Source: Halomonas sp. A11-A (lineage in GTDB: Bacteria; Pseudomonadota; Gammaproteobacteria; Pseudomonadales; Halomonadaceae). From it: a stretch of 64,000 nt of DNA. Made by a program: the position numbers and the translations under genes. Positions 63,905 to 64,000 of this stretch are shown here, in pieces. The notes below the pieces were generated by a model, which was not told the DNA's origin, made no database searches, and saw only the letters and a program-made list of their open reading frames with translations. Every line of letters starts with the position of its first letter. The first letter of the stretch is position 1. Location of the stretch: assembly GCF_003182195.1 (NCBI RefSeq), contig NZ_QGTM01000003.1:1-64000 (forward strand). Direction: 5' to 3'.

Positions 63905-64000
63905 TTATACGCCGCCGCCGTTCTCCAGTGCCCAGGTGATCACCACCTTGAACACATAGCCCAGGATGCCGGCGCCCAGCACGACGAAGAGCATGAGGGT
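63905..64000 (-). CDS. DUF2788-like small membrane protein, C-terminal part (5' end outside window)
   Basis: The last 31 codons of a minus-strand gene ending at TAA (63905-63907). The readable part TLMLFVVLGAGILGYVFK and VVITWALENGGGV resembles the second membrane helix and tail of DUF2788 proteins. The identification rests on a short segment. It is convergent with ihfA. Confidence 0.5.
   Translation of the reverse strand, partial: TLMLFVVLGAGILGYVFKVVITWALENGGGV

Overview
The window is 64 kb of high-GC chromosome from a gammaproteobacterium. Gene content and order fit a halomonad (Halomonas or a close relative): tRNA-Pro/Arg/His then tig-clpP-clpX-lon-hupB-ppiD, a cytochrome c oxidase cluster with DUF2970 and DUF2909 companions, and thrS-infC-rpmI-rplT-pheS-pheT-ihfA. 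The genus is inferred, since there is no rRNA in the window. Most of the sequence is dense core genome on both strands. The accessory part is two tnpB-type (IS200/IS605, IS1341-like) elements, one at the left edge and one near 41-42.4 kb, plus a short AT-richer patch near 44.0-44.3 kb.

Layout. 1-0.7 kb: the 3' end of a tnpB element that has cut an EamA transporter gene. 0.9-4.5 kb: pyrC, luxS, then mtnN and folD on the other strand. mtnN and luxS are consecutive steps of S-adenosylhomocysteine recycling and AI-2 formation. 4.6-5.15 kb: tRNA-Pro, tRNA-Arg and two identical tRNA-His. 5.4-13.9 kb: the protein quality-control block tig, clpP, clpX, lon, hupB, ppiD. 14-19.7 kb: a COG0523 zinc GTPase behind a Zur-box-like operator, lpxH, ppiB, glnS, cysS. 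20.9-26.4 kb: a branched-chain 2-oxoacid dehydrogenase operon (E1 alpha, E1 beta, E2) behind a LiuR-like palindrome, ending in an unusual Ser/Thr-kinase-like gene. 26.5-31.3 kb: a membrane protein, 5-oxoprolinase pxpABC, an orphan ribbon-helix-helix gene with a perfect operator-like dyad, a guanidine-II riboswitch with gdx/sugE, and a GlaR/CsiR-like repressor. 31.4-36.7 kb: an MCE/Mla-type lipid ABC operon and a SulP transporter. 36.9-44 kb: metY (frameshifted), a chemoreceptor, rarD, the tnpB element, yafV and an RsuA-type pseudouridine synthase. 44.4-52.5 kb: a full aa3-type oxidase locus (coxB with fused cytochrome c, coxA, cox11, coxC, SURF1, an SCO-like protein, ctaA, ctaB). 52.6-64 kb: a DASS transporter (frameshifted), cysQ, DUF2489, an OmpA-like lipoprotein, the thrS-to-ihfA translation cluster, and the end of a DUF2788 gene.

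Four genes carry single-base frameshifts: metY, tnpB, ctaA inside a run of 11 G, and the DASS transporter. These may be real lesions, phase variation (ctaA) or sequencing errors, and they cannot be told apart from one sequence. The observations most worth following are the guanidine-II riboswitch, the Zur-type operator, the kinase in the bkd operon, the palindrome next to the orphan RHH gene, the poly-G tract in ctaA, and two tiny unlisted ORFs with low-complexity or repeated peptides. I did not find a defence island, CRISPR array, prophage or secondary-metabolite cluster.
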